Positions 18,161-28,863 of a stretch of 64,000 nucleotides of DNA are shown here, in pieces. Source of the DNA: Chondrus crispus (lineage: Eukaryota; Rhodophyta; Florideophyceae; Gigartinales; Gigartinaceae); contig NW_005179078.1 of NCBI RefSeq assembly GCF_000350225.1, positions 119,689 to 183,688 of the forward strand, written 5' to 3'. Both the position numbers and the translations under genes were made by a program. The first letter of the stretch is position 1. Every line of letters starts with the position of its first letter. A model generated the notes under the pieces. The model saw only the letters and a list, made by a program, of their open reading frames with translations, had not been told where the DNA came from and searched no databases.

Positions 18161-20745
18161 ATGTCGAATACACGGGCCGCCAAGAAACGTGCTATACCCG
18201 AAGCAGCCAATGCTTCACCAGGCTGTAAGAAGATGCGTCGCAACAGTTCGGAGGTTCGTCGCCGGCCAAACGTTTCTCCGCCCAAAAGAAGGGCTATTCT
18301 CTCGCAGTTGACCCCTCGAAACAGCCGTAGAAGATCCCCCCGTAACCGGGCGTTAGCCCGGAAGTCTCGGGGAGCGGCCGCTCCGGAATCCAACGCAACG
18401 CAGGGCGATGAGCGCCCAGTCACGACTGTGAGATCGTCAAGGCGGGTGCTTCATTTGCAGAATGAGGAAATGGTACCTAGACAAGCGCGAGTGCACCCAA
18501 TTACCCCAGAAATCACACCTTTCAAAAACCTGATTCCCCGTCCGGGGCAAGAGGATACATTAGAACCATCACCCCGACGTTCACCCAGAACAAAAACAGC
18601 GTTGCAAGAGCAGCCTGTTCGCAAAGTGCCAGAAATGATCATGGATTCAGACGATGAAGAAGATGAGGATTTGGCGGCTGAAGATGCTGAGAGAGAAGCA
18701 GAAATGGAGAGACGTGACCGCGAAGAAAAGGATAGATTCAGACTGATGGAACGACGCGCACGCATCTTGGAATCAGACGCCGAAAGTTTGTTTGAGGAAG
18801 AGGGTTCCACAGCTATGGCTGAGCGCGGCGTAAGAGAGCTTAAGAAACATCTCCGGGCGGAATACTGTTCGGAAAGCGATGAAGGGGGAATTGCGGAAGT
18901 TCCTGGGACAAGCGGCAGCCGACATCAGCCTGGAGACGACCTGGATATCGATATAGAAAGCACGGAACAACCTCATGCATTGGGAGCGGTGACAACTACA
19001 AATTCCATTTTACAGTCCATGTTCCGAAAACTCGAGGGCGTGCTCAATGCAAGGCTCAATACGCTGACAAGCTGTCTTGTTGAAAGAATGGATAAGACAG
19101 ACAAAAGATTTGATGAGGTGGGCACCCAGCTAGCAGATATTCATGCCATTGTGTCCAGAACAAACACGTCTAACAAATCCACAGACACCCCCCTCAGCCG
19201 ATTTAACAAGCTTCTGGACAAACTCACTCCTTGTGATGGCCTTGTTGTCAACCGAGATGCTTGTCATCGAATTCTATGCAGCATCGTACCCTTCGAAGTT
19301 CTTCGGACAGCTCGTGATAACACCTTGGCCAAGGAACGGGTCTTGTTTCGTTTTTCAACTGCAGTACAGGTTTTGCTGTGCGGGGAAATCCAAGGGAGAC
19401 AAGAAAGCAGTTCAGAGAGGGTATTGGCGGACGCCACAGTCGCTTCAAGAAGAATGTTGTCCTCAACTTCATATACAATGTGCAGCTGAACAGCTTTGGA
19501 ATGTTTGCGGATGACCGCGAGGAAGGGGGGGCCAGAGCAGATCAGAATGTTATGGCAGCCGACGCCGTTCGTGAAACTGCTGAAAATCCTGAGGGCCGCA
19601 CTTGTAAAACGGACACTCCCGTCGATTTCAGTTGCACCGGGAAAGCTGTGAGTTTGCGCCAACCAGACTGGCTGAAGAAAGGATTCGTCCTTGAAACCGA
19701 CATCGAGCACGCCAGGTTGATGCAGGATTACAGTAAGTCTGAAGCCTCGAAACGTAGACTGAAGGATGTCGAAAGTGAAAGTGATTCTGGGGAAGAAGAG
19801 GATGGTGAATACACGCCCGGGCCCGGGAACATGCAAGCGCCAGAGAAAGTTGTGGTAAAGGAGGTTCCGACGACGCGGGACGTTGCCAGGCACGGAGCTT
19901 GAAAGATAGACAAGCTTATGGGCAAGCACTTGAACCAGTCCAGGAAGAAGTGCAAGTCAGCATTCCTCGAACAATTAGGTTTCCTGATGGTGCCATGTTC
20001 GGGATCTGGTGTGTCAGTTGATCAATCAAAGCTTACGGTTCGTTGGGGGTTCCCAGAAGTTGATGCTTCCAAGTCAAGGGGCGGCCGCCTTCAAGACATC
20101 AAAAACACAAAGACGAAGTCTTCCGGCAATATCAACCTTAATGAATACAATTCCAACCTTCTGAGTGAGCTGTACGGGAAGCGACAGGACATGATTCTTG
20201 TTGTTTCTCACGAGGTACAAGTGACTGAGGCCTTAGGTTCGTCTAAAAGAAAGAGAAACAGAACGAAAAAGAGAGTTATCAACAAAGCTATCAACGTTGT
20301 GGAGGCGGCTGCCAAGTTTTGCACGGAGTTTGCGCAAAGTTCCGATTCGGAAAGAAGTCCACTCTCATTCCTCCTTGGTCACAAAGATGCACTCCGCTGT
20401 ATTCTCGGAATCGCCTTAGTCTTCAAAGACTTGACGTCTCAGTTTTTGGTGAAGAACTGTGAAAACGGTCGCGTCCGTGATATCAACAACATGGACACCA
20501 GAAGTATCAAATGTGGAAATTTGAGACTATCCGAGCTCATACCAGGTCGTTCATCACAGATCAGATCCCTTTCGGGGACAGTTCTCCGCATGAAGGATAA
20601 TTTGTACTGCAAGCTAAACGTTGGGGCGAGTCCTCGCAATGATGGTACTGAAGCAGGTGTGAACGGTGTCGAAGGGAAGCGTACCAGGGACACATCAGCG
20701 CGAGAGATACAGCCTTCAGTGGATGGCGGTGTGTTCGCCATTTAG
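18161..20745 (+). pseudogene. CACTA second gene, basic/acidic nuclear-type protein, frame broken twice
   Basis: The first frame (18161-19489) encodes a basic N-terminus (MSNTRAAKKRAIPEA, many RRSPR), an acidic charged helix (DSDDEEDEDLAAEDAEREAEME) and a helical region. Near 19380 the natural continuation (NPRETRKQFREGIGG, NVVLNFIYNVQLN) moves to another frame, ending at a TGA at 19900-19902. The same frame then stays open to 20745 (KKCKSAFLEQLGF, KRNRTKKRVINKAINVVEAA). Joined length would be about 860 codons. The breaks could be one frameshift and one nonsense mutation, or unrecognised introns. Function unknown; it may be the DNA-binding partner of the transposase. Confidence 0.5.
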
Positions 20746-20793
20746 CATAGGTACAGTCAATGAATCTTTACTTCACTTTGGCCAAAGTGTTTA

Positions 20794-21657
20794 CTAGTAG
20801 TCATTGTCCATACTCGAGCGCCTGAATCTGGTCCTCTCTGGTTCCGGAGCAGTCCATTCCCTCTGCCGAGCTCGACCACGAAACGGAGAAACATCATGGT
20901 AACCGTATCCGTATAGAAGTTCATCGTTTGCTTCTATTCTCTGCCCTGTGCCATAGCCAATGCCTTCACGTTGATATCGTTCACGATTATCCCGTCCCCT
21001 ACCAACCCACTCGTTCCGATCTCGCCAGTCCCCTTCATCTCGAACATAATGATGGCGGCCGCCCCTTTGTTCTCCTCTCCTGTCATCATTGTATCCATCA
21101 TATCCGCTGTCCGTCCTCTGGGGTGTGTGTACTTGAGGTACATTGAACGGGCCATGGAACGGGGTTATACTCGGCCTATGGTGTAAATGTTTGGCGCGGA
21201 CAGCCGACGGATGCCCAGTTGCCGTTCCATTAATGAAGCTGCGCAGCGATTCATTCTCCTGCTGCAGCCTGCCCACTTCTTGAGAGATCTGATCAACAGT
21301 TCTGGTCGTTTTGCTTGCTGTATCATACAGCAATGATACCAGCCCTCTAACAGTCAGACTACCGTGGAGGTCCCACTGCTTGGCAATGACGAGCGCGGGA
21401 AGGCCTTCCATTAACGACAAATCCTGTGGATGAAGACTTAGGGTCATAGGCGAGGACCGCCTCTTCTCCATGCGCCGCTGCTGACGCGCAGCCAACCGAA
21501 TCCTTCTCGATTTGAAAGAAAAATATCGCACTTCTCCTCCTGCCTTCCTCATATCCGCCTCTCCCGTTCCATGCAACGCGTGGAAGTACACGCAGTTAGA
21601 TAGATGCGGATTTGTGCTCACCATATAGCATTCCAGATGTCGTGGCAGCTTATGCAC
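20794..21657 (-). CDS. CACTA hypothetical protein, 287 aa, coiled coil and Arg/Gly/Tyr-rich tail
   Basis: Contains a short heptad segment (VDQISQEVGRLQQENESLRSF) and a C-terminal region rich in R, G, D and Y (RGEQRGGRHHYVRDEG, WVGRGRDNRERYQ), resembling RGG-type RNA- or DNA-binding tails. The true start is unsure; a Met further in (MTLSLHPQDLSL) is possible. It is convergent with the gene ending at 20745. No named family recognised. Confidence 0.45.
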   Translation of the reverse strand: MHKLPRHLECYMVSTNPHLSNCVYFHALHGTGEADMRKAGGEVRYFSFKSRRIRLAARQQRRMEKRRSSPMTLSLHPQDLSLMEGLPALVIAKQWDLHGSLTVRGLVSLLYDTASKTTRTVDQISQEVGRLQQENESLRSFINGTATGHPSAVRAKHLHHRPSITPFHGPFNVPQVHTPQRTDSGYDGYNDDRRGEQRGGRHHYVRDEGDWRDRNEWVGRGRDNRERYQREGIGYGTGQRIEANDELLYGYGYHDVSPFRGRARQREWTAPEPERTRFRRSSMDNDY

Positions 21658-22678
21658 AACTCATTTCGAGAACGACTATTATCGCTTCAAGCCAGAGCTC
21701 ATCAAGCTTTGCAAGCTTGTCTTTCACTTACCTTTGCATATTCGCGGATGCGTGCTCGAGTCTGGCCCGCCGGTGGGCTACTCGCAATATGGTATGGAGA
21801 GGTATATTGGTTGGCAAGTTGGTAGACTTAATGCGAAAAACCTTGCCAGTGCCTCCCTGCACAAGAACGCGTTGTTTACAGAATCATTTAAGATCCGCTT
21901 CAAGGTGCCATTCGCCGGTACGTGTGGCAACTTTGCTGAGGTTGAAGGTCAGGGTGGGTTCGTACTGAAAGGCATGGGGTATAGGCGTCGCTTTGCGGGC
22001 GGCAATTCCGATGACGACCGCCTGTATTTGTTGATGAGAAGCTACCTGACTAGGAAATATGACGGAATGACACCGTCCGAAGCAGATGGCATACTACACA
22101 GCATTTCGTATGCAACATATTTTCCTCGCATGGAGTTCGTGTGTGCAACTGGAACGCAAACCGTTGGAACTAATATGCAAGTAAGTAGTTGGCACAGGGA
22201 AAGGGACCGGGATCGCGCGAATTGGTTTGTGGCCTGTGAAATGGAATCAGAAGCCGCCCAATTCGAAGTGTACTACGGTCGCGTTTTAAAGTTGATCTCG
22301 TTTGCCACAGTGGAGGATCATTCGGAGCGATGGCGGCATTGGCAGAAGAAGTATGCCACGGCTGTGATTGAATGGGTTTCGGGGTTGCAGACTGGGGCAT
22401 ATGGACAACTGTACAAGAATTGTAGCACTCAAAATGCCTATACTGCGAAGACACTCGAGGACGTCTCGATCATACGGCGGCTTGTGTCTGTAGTTAATCA
22501 TGAAGTACCGACCAGTGCGCATAGACTATCGGATAATCGAAGCCGCTCATCGGCCCCACGCGGCCGCAAGCGCACTTATTTTTTGGACGATTGCCTACGG
22601 TCAGATCTCCTTCTGCAAGAAACTGCCGTCGGTGTTGATGGTATTAATCGGACACTGCGCGGTCGCGTCGGAAGTTAG
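21630..22678 (+). pseudogene. Second transposase-like fragment (DUF4218-like C-terminal region)
   Basis: The open frame begins inside a conserved block: FKPELIKLCKLVFHLPLH, then ESGPPVGYSQYGMERYIGWQ. This pattern (a helical line before a Ser-Tyr and MER-IG motif) resembles the DUF4218 region downstream of TNP2 transposases. It continues with EVYYGRVLKLI. A related piece (IPDVVAAYAQLISRTT) lies just upstream in another frame, which indicates a frameshift. No N-terminal transposase domain precedes it, so it is likely a remnant of another CACTA-like element or a separate accessory gene. The reading is moderately supported. Confidence 0.45.
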
Positions 22679-22825
22679 CAACAGATTGGAAAGAGCTTGG
22701 AATTGTTGCGGGACGAAGTGCGGCAGATAGGGCTCCTGAAATTGGAAGCAGTGCATCCTTTTGGGCTCAAACTCGTTCATCTCGTCCACAATGGTATGGA
22801 AGACGTATGCCGCGTCCACGTGAAG

Positions 22826-23748
22826 TCAAAGGTCAAACGAGCCGTTCATGTTACGCAGGGCCTCGAGCAAAGGCCCTTTGCCGCCAAGCAGCTCGCGGCG
22901 CATGGCGGCGGTGGCTTCTGCGTCGAGCCGGAGATGTGCTTGTGGACTGTGGAGGTGCACGACCTCCACTAGACGCGCCGCAAACCCCGGCAGCGAGCAC
23001 TTGCCGCCCACTAGCACTACGCACCGCGCCAGCCGCGCGCGCGTGTACAAGTCGCAGCACGAGGGCAGCGCGCGCAGCACGGCCGCGGCGACGTTGCACT
23101 CGTCTGTAGAAGAGAGGAGAGAAAGAGAGAGATAGATAGACAAAGACACACAGGACGCGGAGGTCAGCACTCACGCGGCGGAACGCACAGCTCGGGGCGG
23201 ATCAAAGAAAGAGTGGGCAAGTTTTCGTACCGTCATGTGGGTCGAAAAGCACGTCACACGGGCAGGTGGAGACTCTGAGGGCGTCTCGGGGTGGGGCGGA
23301 CGGCGAGCGGTGCGAGTGCTCGGTCGCGGGCGCGCTCTGCGACGTGCATGAAGCCAACGGGGGCGAGGGTGAGGGTGTCAGGGTGGACCAGGATGCGCGT
23401 GGAGGCCCACCCGACGTCGAGGACGAGCGGGGCGGGGCACACGACGGCGGCCATGGCGGCGGCGAGAGGGGAGACGAAGGCAAGGCGCGCACACGGGAGG
23501 AGACTGCCGAGCGCGCGCTCGAGCGGGGCGCGCGCCGCGGCGGGGAGGCGCAGTGCCGGCTCGACGACGACGACCGACAGGTGCGCGCAGGCCGACGGCG
23601 GCAGCGCCAAGCGCGCCGACAGCACGAGCGCCAGCGCGCACGCGAACGCGTGCGGCGGCTGCAGCTCAAACGCCGGCACCGACAGCGGCAGCGCGGACAC
23701 CAGGCCGACGCGGTGCAGCCGCGATTCGGGCGCGAAGACGAGCGCCAT
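22826..23748 (-). pseudogene. Actin-related protein (ARP10/ACTR10-like) gene with intron, captured by CACTA
   Basis: Exon 1 (23748-23231) has an actin-fold segment (LSVVVVEPALRLP, LAAAMAAVVCPAPLVLDVGWASTRI) and, after a one-base frame change near 23290, a block DVLFDPHD. A GT-AG intron at 23104-23230 has a long pyrimidine tract before TACAG. Exon 2 (23103-22826) continues DECNVAAAVLRALPSC and CVVLVGGKCSLPGFAARL, the typical actin-family VxGG and LPGF motifs. ARP10 is the dynactin pointed-end subunit. About 100 central residues and the usual C-terminus are missing. The frame reopens for 73 codons after the TGA at 22826. GC content is far higher than in neighbours, which suggests host-gene capture. 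Confidence 0.6.
23104..23230 (-). other. Spliceosomal intron of the ARP10-like gene
   Basis: Donor GTACGA at 23230, acceptor TACAG ending at 23104, preceded by a CT-rich tract. Joining restores the frame HD-DECNV, where the ARP10 sequence is expected to continue. Confidence 0.6.
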
Positions 23749-25869
23749 CGGGGGGAGGAGGGAGGGGGCGGGGCGGCCGGGGGTGAAGAAGAACGGTGCA
23801 GATGTATGCTATTATTATTGACGAAGTGGGCATCAAGGGGCGTGCAAAGTGCGTACTGTAGACGAACACGCAGCAACTGTAAAGCGACATTTTTGGGTGC
23901 ATACAGAAGGCGGTATGTGCTGTGATATGGCCATTTGAAACGGAGATATTTAAGATGTGGAGGGGGGTAAAAGGGAGTTTCGTGTGATTGTACCGTTGGT
24001 GCATGGTGAGTGTAAGGTACTCACAATATTCTCCATCTGATCTCATTTTAATCGCTGCTCACGATTTAATGTTGAACCTGTATGCAGGTCACAGTGTTAT
24101 GAGCGCAAAAATGTGAAATGCATATCACGCTGTACATACCCTAACGTGAACTAAAAAAATCAAATTTTGCAAAATGGGACGCTCACAATAGAAGCATTTT
24201 GCCATCACATTTTTTTCAATAAATTCTCGTAGGGCTGTCGGATAGACACTAGCAGACCGCCACTTGTAATGTAATTATTTGGTGTGCAAAATCTAAACAG
24301 CCAGGCCTGGGGACCCCTGCGCACTGTTCCTTCAACAACATCCTACACTCTCACTTCTTCCAACACCATAATCCACACGAAAATATCGGACGACAGCACC
24401 ACCGTTCCTCATATGTCAGGTCGAAGAAAGAGACGTCGTACGATGGGCACTACTTGGATGGACAACGTCCCTAACTTGCCAGACCTGGCAGCCCTGTTCC
24501 ATGACGTTCATACACGACCAGGATGCGATCTCGATGGGGATGCAGATGCGGCCGCACTTATGGAAGCAGAAGAAACCCCAGCTCTCGAGCTTCCGGAAAC
24601 TGGCGAAGCGGCTGATATTTTGGGAGTGTTGAATGGGCACGCTTCGTCGAACAATCAGACTGGAAATCATGGTACTAGATCGAAGATAAAGGGCTCGGAA
24701 CATCGAGAAACGGTTGTCGTCGAAGAAGGAATAGATCTTGTCGACTATGATGAAGGCCACTTCCCAGAACTTGGCGACTCGGAACAATTCGCTCCCGAGA
24801 GCGATCCAAACGGTGTTTTAGTGGGAAATGACAATATCATTATTCCAAGTATTTATCAAGAGAGCTGTGAGGGGATGGAGTGCCTTCCGAGTTTATCAAG
24901 TGACGATCCCGAAATGGGACGCAGGCTGGACAGCCAGAAAGTTTTGCGATTATTTCTATCGTCTCGGAAGCTTTTCGAACCATGGTACAACCTTTTGGGC
25001 TTCGTAATAGTTTGCGGTAGCGTCCGCTATACGGTCAAACAGTATAACCTCCTGAGAGATATACTGTCTTGGATTTCTCCTTCTATTAAGTTCCCATCTT
25101 ATTCCACCGTGCAGAGGACTCTCTTTCCGCATGCTTTGAAGTATCTTTTTCCCAAGAGTGACCTCAAGTACTTTGTCGTCCGACGAAAGAAGAAGGCATT
25201 CAACCGAACGTCATTGGTTGAAAATTTGGGGGGTAACGAGGAGACCGCATCGCAATATTCGAACGGGTCTAAAACTCCTGTTCGTATCGTTCCACCAAGT
25301 GAATGGGCGAAAGTGGACATCATGATGGCTCCGTTCTTCAACTCAATGTATCCGAAATCCAGTCGATGGCATGGTGGTGTGGCGGACGCAGAATGCATAG
25401 AAAGCTCGAAGCTGGTTGCAGAGCGGCAGATAATATCGGAAGCTACGACAGCACTTTACGTCCACAATGGTTCATGTACTGTGCAGGCGTTCCCGGGTGC
25501 CGTGATTCGACTGGAACTGTCAGAACTGCTTCCATCACGTTTGTCACTTGACGTGCGCAAGCTGGGCTATCGTGTTCATGACAACGCAGAGAATAACTTT
25601 GTAATGAAGTGTATAATTTCAGCCGTGTGGTGCGTGGGAAGTGAGGGAAATGTTACAAGAAGCGCCAACATGGCGATGAAGGTTCTCCGTGGCGTGGAGA
25701 ATTGCCTGGCCAGGCAGTTTTGTACAGCACCGCCATTGGAAAAGTATAATAGATCTGTGAGGCGTAGAGATGGAGGGATAGATTTTGAAGCAAGGGCTCG
25801 TTCTTCGAAGAAGGTGTTGCCTGGGGATATTTGTACCCTCCTTCGACCTACAGAAAGTGAAGTATTGGC

Positions 25870-26003
25870 TGTGGTTCCATCCAGACAGGTCAGCACAGTA
25901 GATAAGGCACAGCCACATAAGGCACCACAACTCAGCACATAAAGTCACCGCCGGCCGCCGTCCCCCCAGGGGTGAGAGGGCCATCGGTGTTCATGGCATC
26001 ACA
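25870..26003 (+). repeat. copia-2 5' LTR
   Basis: 134 bp, TGTGGTTCC...GGCATCACA, identical to 30416-30549. Confidence 0.93.
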
Positions 26004-26014
26004 GGTTATGGGCC
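26004..26014 (+). promoter_or_regulatory. copia-2 primer-binding site, initiator tRNA-Met half-molecule type
   Basis: Directly after the LTR stands GGTTATGGGCC, complementary to the anticodon arm of eukaryotic initiator tRNA-Met. Drosophila copia is known to prime from that internal fragment. Confidence 0.7.
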
Positions 26015-26169
26015 TCACGACTAACCACTGACATCGATCCGTCCAACATCCACCCTCGCCACCGGGACGAAAAAACAACGCGAACGACGACGAGCAGCGC
26101 TGACAGAAAACCGCACCACTAACGCGACAACTAACCCGCCTCGTTCTCACAACGCACGCAGATCTCGAC

Positions 26170-28863
26170 ATGAGTCAAACCGTGCGCCACCCCCAGGGAC
26201 AACTCCCCAAGCTATCGACCACCAACTTCCCATTTTGGTACGATGCACTTGAGATCTATGCACGCACCATCGATGCGCAACCCCATCTCATCAACGCAAG
26301 ACAAGCAGAAGCAGACCCCGCCGAAGAAACGCAACAGCAACAAAAAAGCGATCTGCTTCGCCAAGCCATCATGCAAAGCATGAGTGACGAGATCATCAGA
26401 CTCGTCCCACCACACATCCTACGATACGACCCTCATACCATTTGTGGTATAATCAGACAAAATGTAGACAGTTCATCCATCGAGAACCACGAGATCCTGG
26501 ACGCCGAGGCAAGAAACGAAACATATCGTCCGAACCAAGAGCTTACAGAATACATCCATAAGCACCAAGACATCCGACACCGCATGAAAATATCCGGCTA
26601 TCCGAACATCGACTCGGAAAGGACAACAGTGCGGTACATGATCCATGGACTGTCCCAACACCCAGAAATGCACACAGTAGCCATCATGATGGCGACACAC
26701 CCACCCAACACGATCAGAGAATTCACAAACACCATTCAACAAGCACAGCTCATACAAGCACGAGCACCGCCAGCACAGAGCCCTGACAGCTACAAATCTA
26801 CACGGACAACGTACACACGCCAGCCCCGTAGATACCCCCGACCGCGCAAAGCGACAACAGCCCCAACACAATATGAAAAACCAAAAGGGCACGACGGCAA
26901 ATGGTGCAACATACACGGCAGCATAACGCACAACACGGCAGACTGCCAAACACGTAGACCACGCCGATACCAAACGAACACCAGCGCATACCAGGCCACA
27001 GCAAACACAGACCACGCAGACAGCGACATACACGAGTTGTATGAACGACTCCAATTCCTGGAAGGTGAACTCGCTGATCAACACGAGAAGCACGACGGTA
27101 AGCACCGATACATATTAGACTCCGGAGCTCATCCTACGCACACCGCAAAACCCCATGCGACAATGCGAACGAGCAACGGGACACTAACACAGACCGCGAG
27201 CGGGCACAAAACCCGCATCACTCACACTGGAAAAATACAGATACGGCAGAAGAATAACGAGATCACCATCAACGCCGTACATGCGCCACAGATCAAGCAC
27301 AATCTGTTATCAGTCCACGATCTAACAGCATTCGGCGACGTCACCTTCACAAGGACACACGCATGGCTACACAAGCCAACCAAGCTACCAGCAGCCACGC
27401 TGTCGGCGACATACAGACAAGGTCAATACCAACTTGTGACCGAACCACAAACAGCACAAGCCAATGGAGCACGCACATATACTCGTAAAACCATCACCAA
27501 AAAAATCCAACGACCCAAACCTCAACCCAGACGAGCCACCACGAAGGAGACACAACCACGAAAACCCCACGACTTCCTCCCCTTCGCAGCACGGCCCGCA
27601 CCAACCCCCACCCTCAGCACAGCAGTTGCACCACGACAACAGCCAGCCAAACGAACTGCGCAGCAACAAATGCTCCACGAATGGCACCTAAAATTGGGGC
27701 ATGCCCACCCTAAAACGATATCAATCATGTCCAAGCATGGACTCCTCCCTGCAATGCCGAAAGGCCTCACAGACCACAGCGCAAAAATTACGTGCAGCGG
27801 CTGTATACATGGGAAAACAGCTACACGACCACACGCACGCACCCAACACGCAGCACACTCAGGAGACAGCATTTCGTCGGATGTCTGCGGCCCCATTAAG
27901 CCAACATCCAGACACAACGCACGGTACTTCCTCACCATGATAGACACGGCAAGCAGATACGTATGGGTCTACTGCATACCAAACAGAGCCCAAGTACCCA
28001 GCACAGTGATAGAAGCCGTCGACCACATAGCATCACAGCACAGAAACTACCCGCGACTGCTGGTGACGGACAACGCAAAGGAGTACATTGCAAAAGCCCT
28101 CCAAGAGAAACTCCGACAACGAGGTATAGAGTTCAGACCAACAACTCCATATACCCCACAGGAGAACGCCATGGCCGAAAGGATCAATAGAACACTCATG
28201 GACAAGGTCAGAGCAACGCTACAGCACAGCCAGCTCGATGACACGCACTGGCAAGACGCACTCGAGGACGCAGTCTTTAAATATAACCTCACGTATCATC
28301 ACGGACTCAAGGGCATCCCACACACAGCGTGGTACGGTGAACCACCACAAATCAAGAAACTGTTCACCTTCGGGCAAATTGGTTACGTACCCATACTAAA
28401 ACCAAACAGACCCAAACTCGACACACGGGCAACTCCCGTCAGATATATGTACGGCCTGGACCACACACACGTCTGCATCCAAAACATTGCCACAAGGCAA
28501 TACCAGAAAATTCGTGCAGTAGACCTGAAGCCGTACTACAAACAGCAGGACCCATGCCACTCGGTCAACGCAGTGTTTCACACCACGGCAACAAGGAGGA
28601 GCCAAAGAAAAACACAGGCAACTCCCAAGGCGAACAAACGCACAAAGACGACAACCAAGCGTCAAAGAAAAATACGACGCAGCCCAAAGAAGGTCAAAAA
28701 CACGCAGACCAAAGCGAAGAGGAAGCGAAAAATCACTCGCATCCCAACCGCAGTCTGCAGCACCACACCGCCGCCGAAAACACTCAGCCAGGCACGACGC
28801 TACCCAGACGCAAAAAAAGGGGACAAGCACACGATGCGGAACTGGACCAGCTCGATGCAATGA
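26170..28863 (+). CDS. gag-pol: copia-2 Gag-protease-integrase polyprotein
   Basis: An ORF of 897 aa. Gag comes first, with a zinc knuckle of copia type, C-x2-H-x4-H-x4-C (CNIHGSITHNTADC). The protease has ILDSGAHPTH. Integrase carries HLKLGHAHPKTIS (His/His) and CSGCIHGK, then the catalytic Asp, Asp and Glu in SSDVCGP, VTDNAKEYI and ENAMAERINR. The tail is basic and low in complexity. The frame ends at 28863, and RT-RH continues in the -1 frame. The codons use A and C heavily and avoid G and T, unlike all neighbours. The start ATG lies 166 bp past the LTR. Confidence 0.92.
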   Translation: MSQTVRHPQGQLPKLSTTNFPFWYDALEIYARTIDAQPHLINARQAEADPAEETQQQQKSDLLRQAIMQSMSDEIIRLVPPHILRYDPHTICGIIRQNVDSSSIENHEILDAEARNETYRPNQELTEYIHKHQDIRHRMKISGYPNIDSERTTVRYMIHGLSQHPEMHTVAIMMATHPPNTIREFTNTIQQAQLIQARAPPAQSPDSYKSTRTTYTRQPRRYPRPRKATTAPTQYEKPKGHDGKWCNIHGSITHNTADCQTRRPRRYQTNTSAYQATANTDHADSDIHELYERLQFLEGELADQHEKHDGKHRYILDSGAHPTHTAKPHATMRTSNGTLTQTASGHKTRITHTGKIQIRQKNNEITINAVHAPQIKHNLLSVHDLTAFGDVTFTRTHAWLHKPTKLPAATLSATYRQGQYQLVTEPQTAQANGARTYTRKTITKKIQRPKPQPRRATTKETQPRKPHDFLPFAARPAPTPTLSTAVAPRQQPAKRTAQQQMLHEWHLKLGHAHPKTISIMSKHGLLPAMPKGLTDHSAKITCSGCIHGKTATRPHARTQHAAHSGDSISSDVCGPIKPTSRHNARYFLTMIDTASRYVWVYCIPNRAQVPSTVIEAVDHIASQHRNYPRLLVTDNAKEYIAKALQEKLRQRGIEFRPTTPYTPQENAMAERINRTLMDKVRATLQHSQLDDTHWQDALEDAVFKYNLTYHHGLKGIPHTAWYGEPPQIKKLFTFGQIGYVPILKPNRPKLDTRATPVRYMYGLDHTHVCIQNIATRQYQKIRAVDLKPYYKQQDPCHSVNAVFHTTATRRSQRKTQATPKANKRTKTTTKRQRKIRRSPKKVKNTQTKAKRKRKITRIPTAVCSTTPPPKTLSQARRYPDAKKGDKHTMRNWTSSMQ

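Noticed and set aside
19264..19929. Minus-strand 221-codon ORF
   Set aside because: Lies opposite the better-supported plus-strand CACTA gene. No domain; likely shadow.
23202..23925. Several long ORFs in all frames around the ARP10-like gene
   Set aside because: Very high GC removes stop codons from most frames. Only the frames with actin-family motifs were kept.
26473..27105. Minus-strand 210-codon ORF, Cys- and Val-rich
   Set aside because: A mirror of the A+C-biased copia-2 gag; the bias itself creates long G+T-rich reverse frames. Same for 28396-29091 and 29571-30050.
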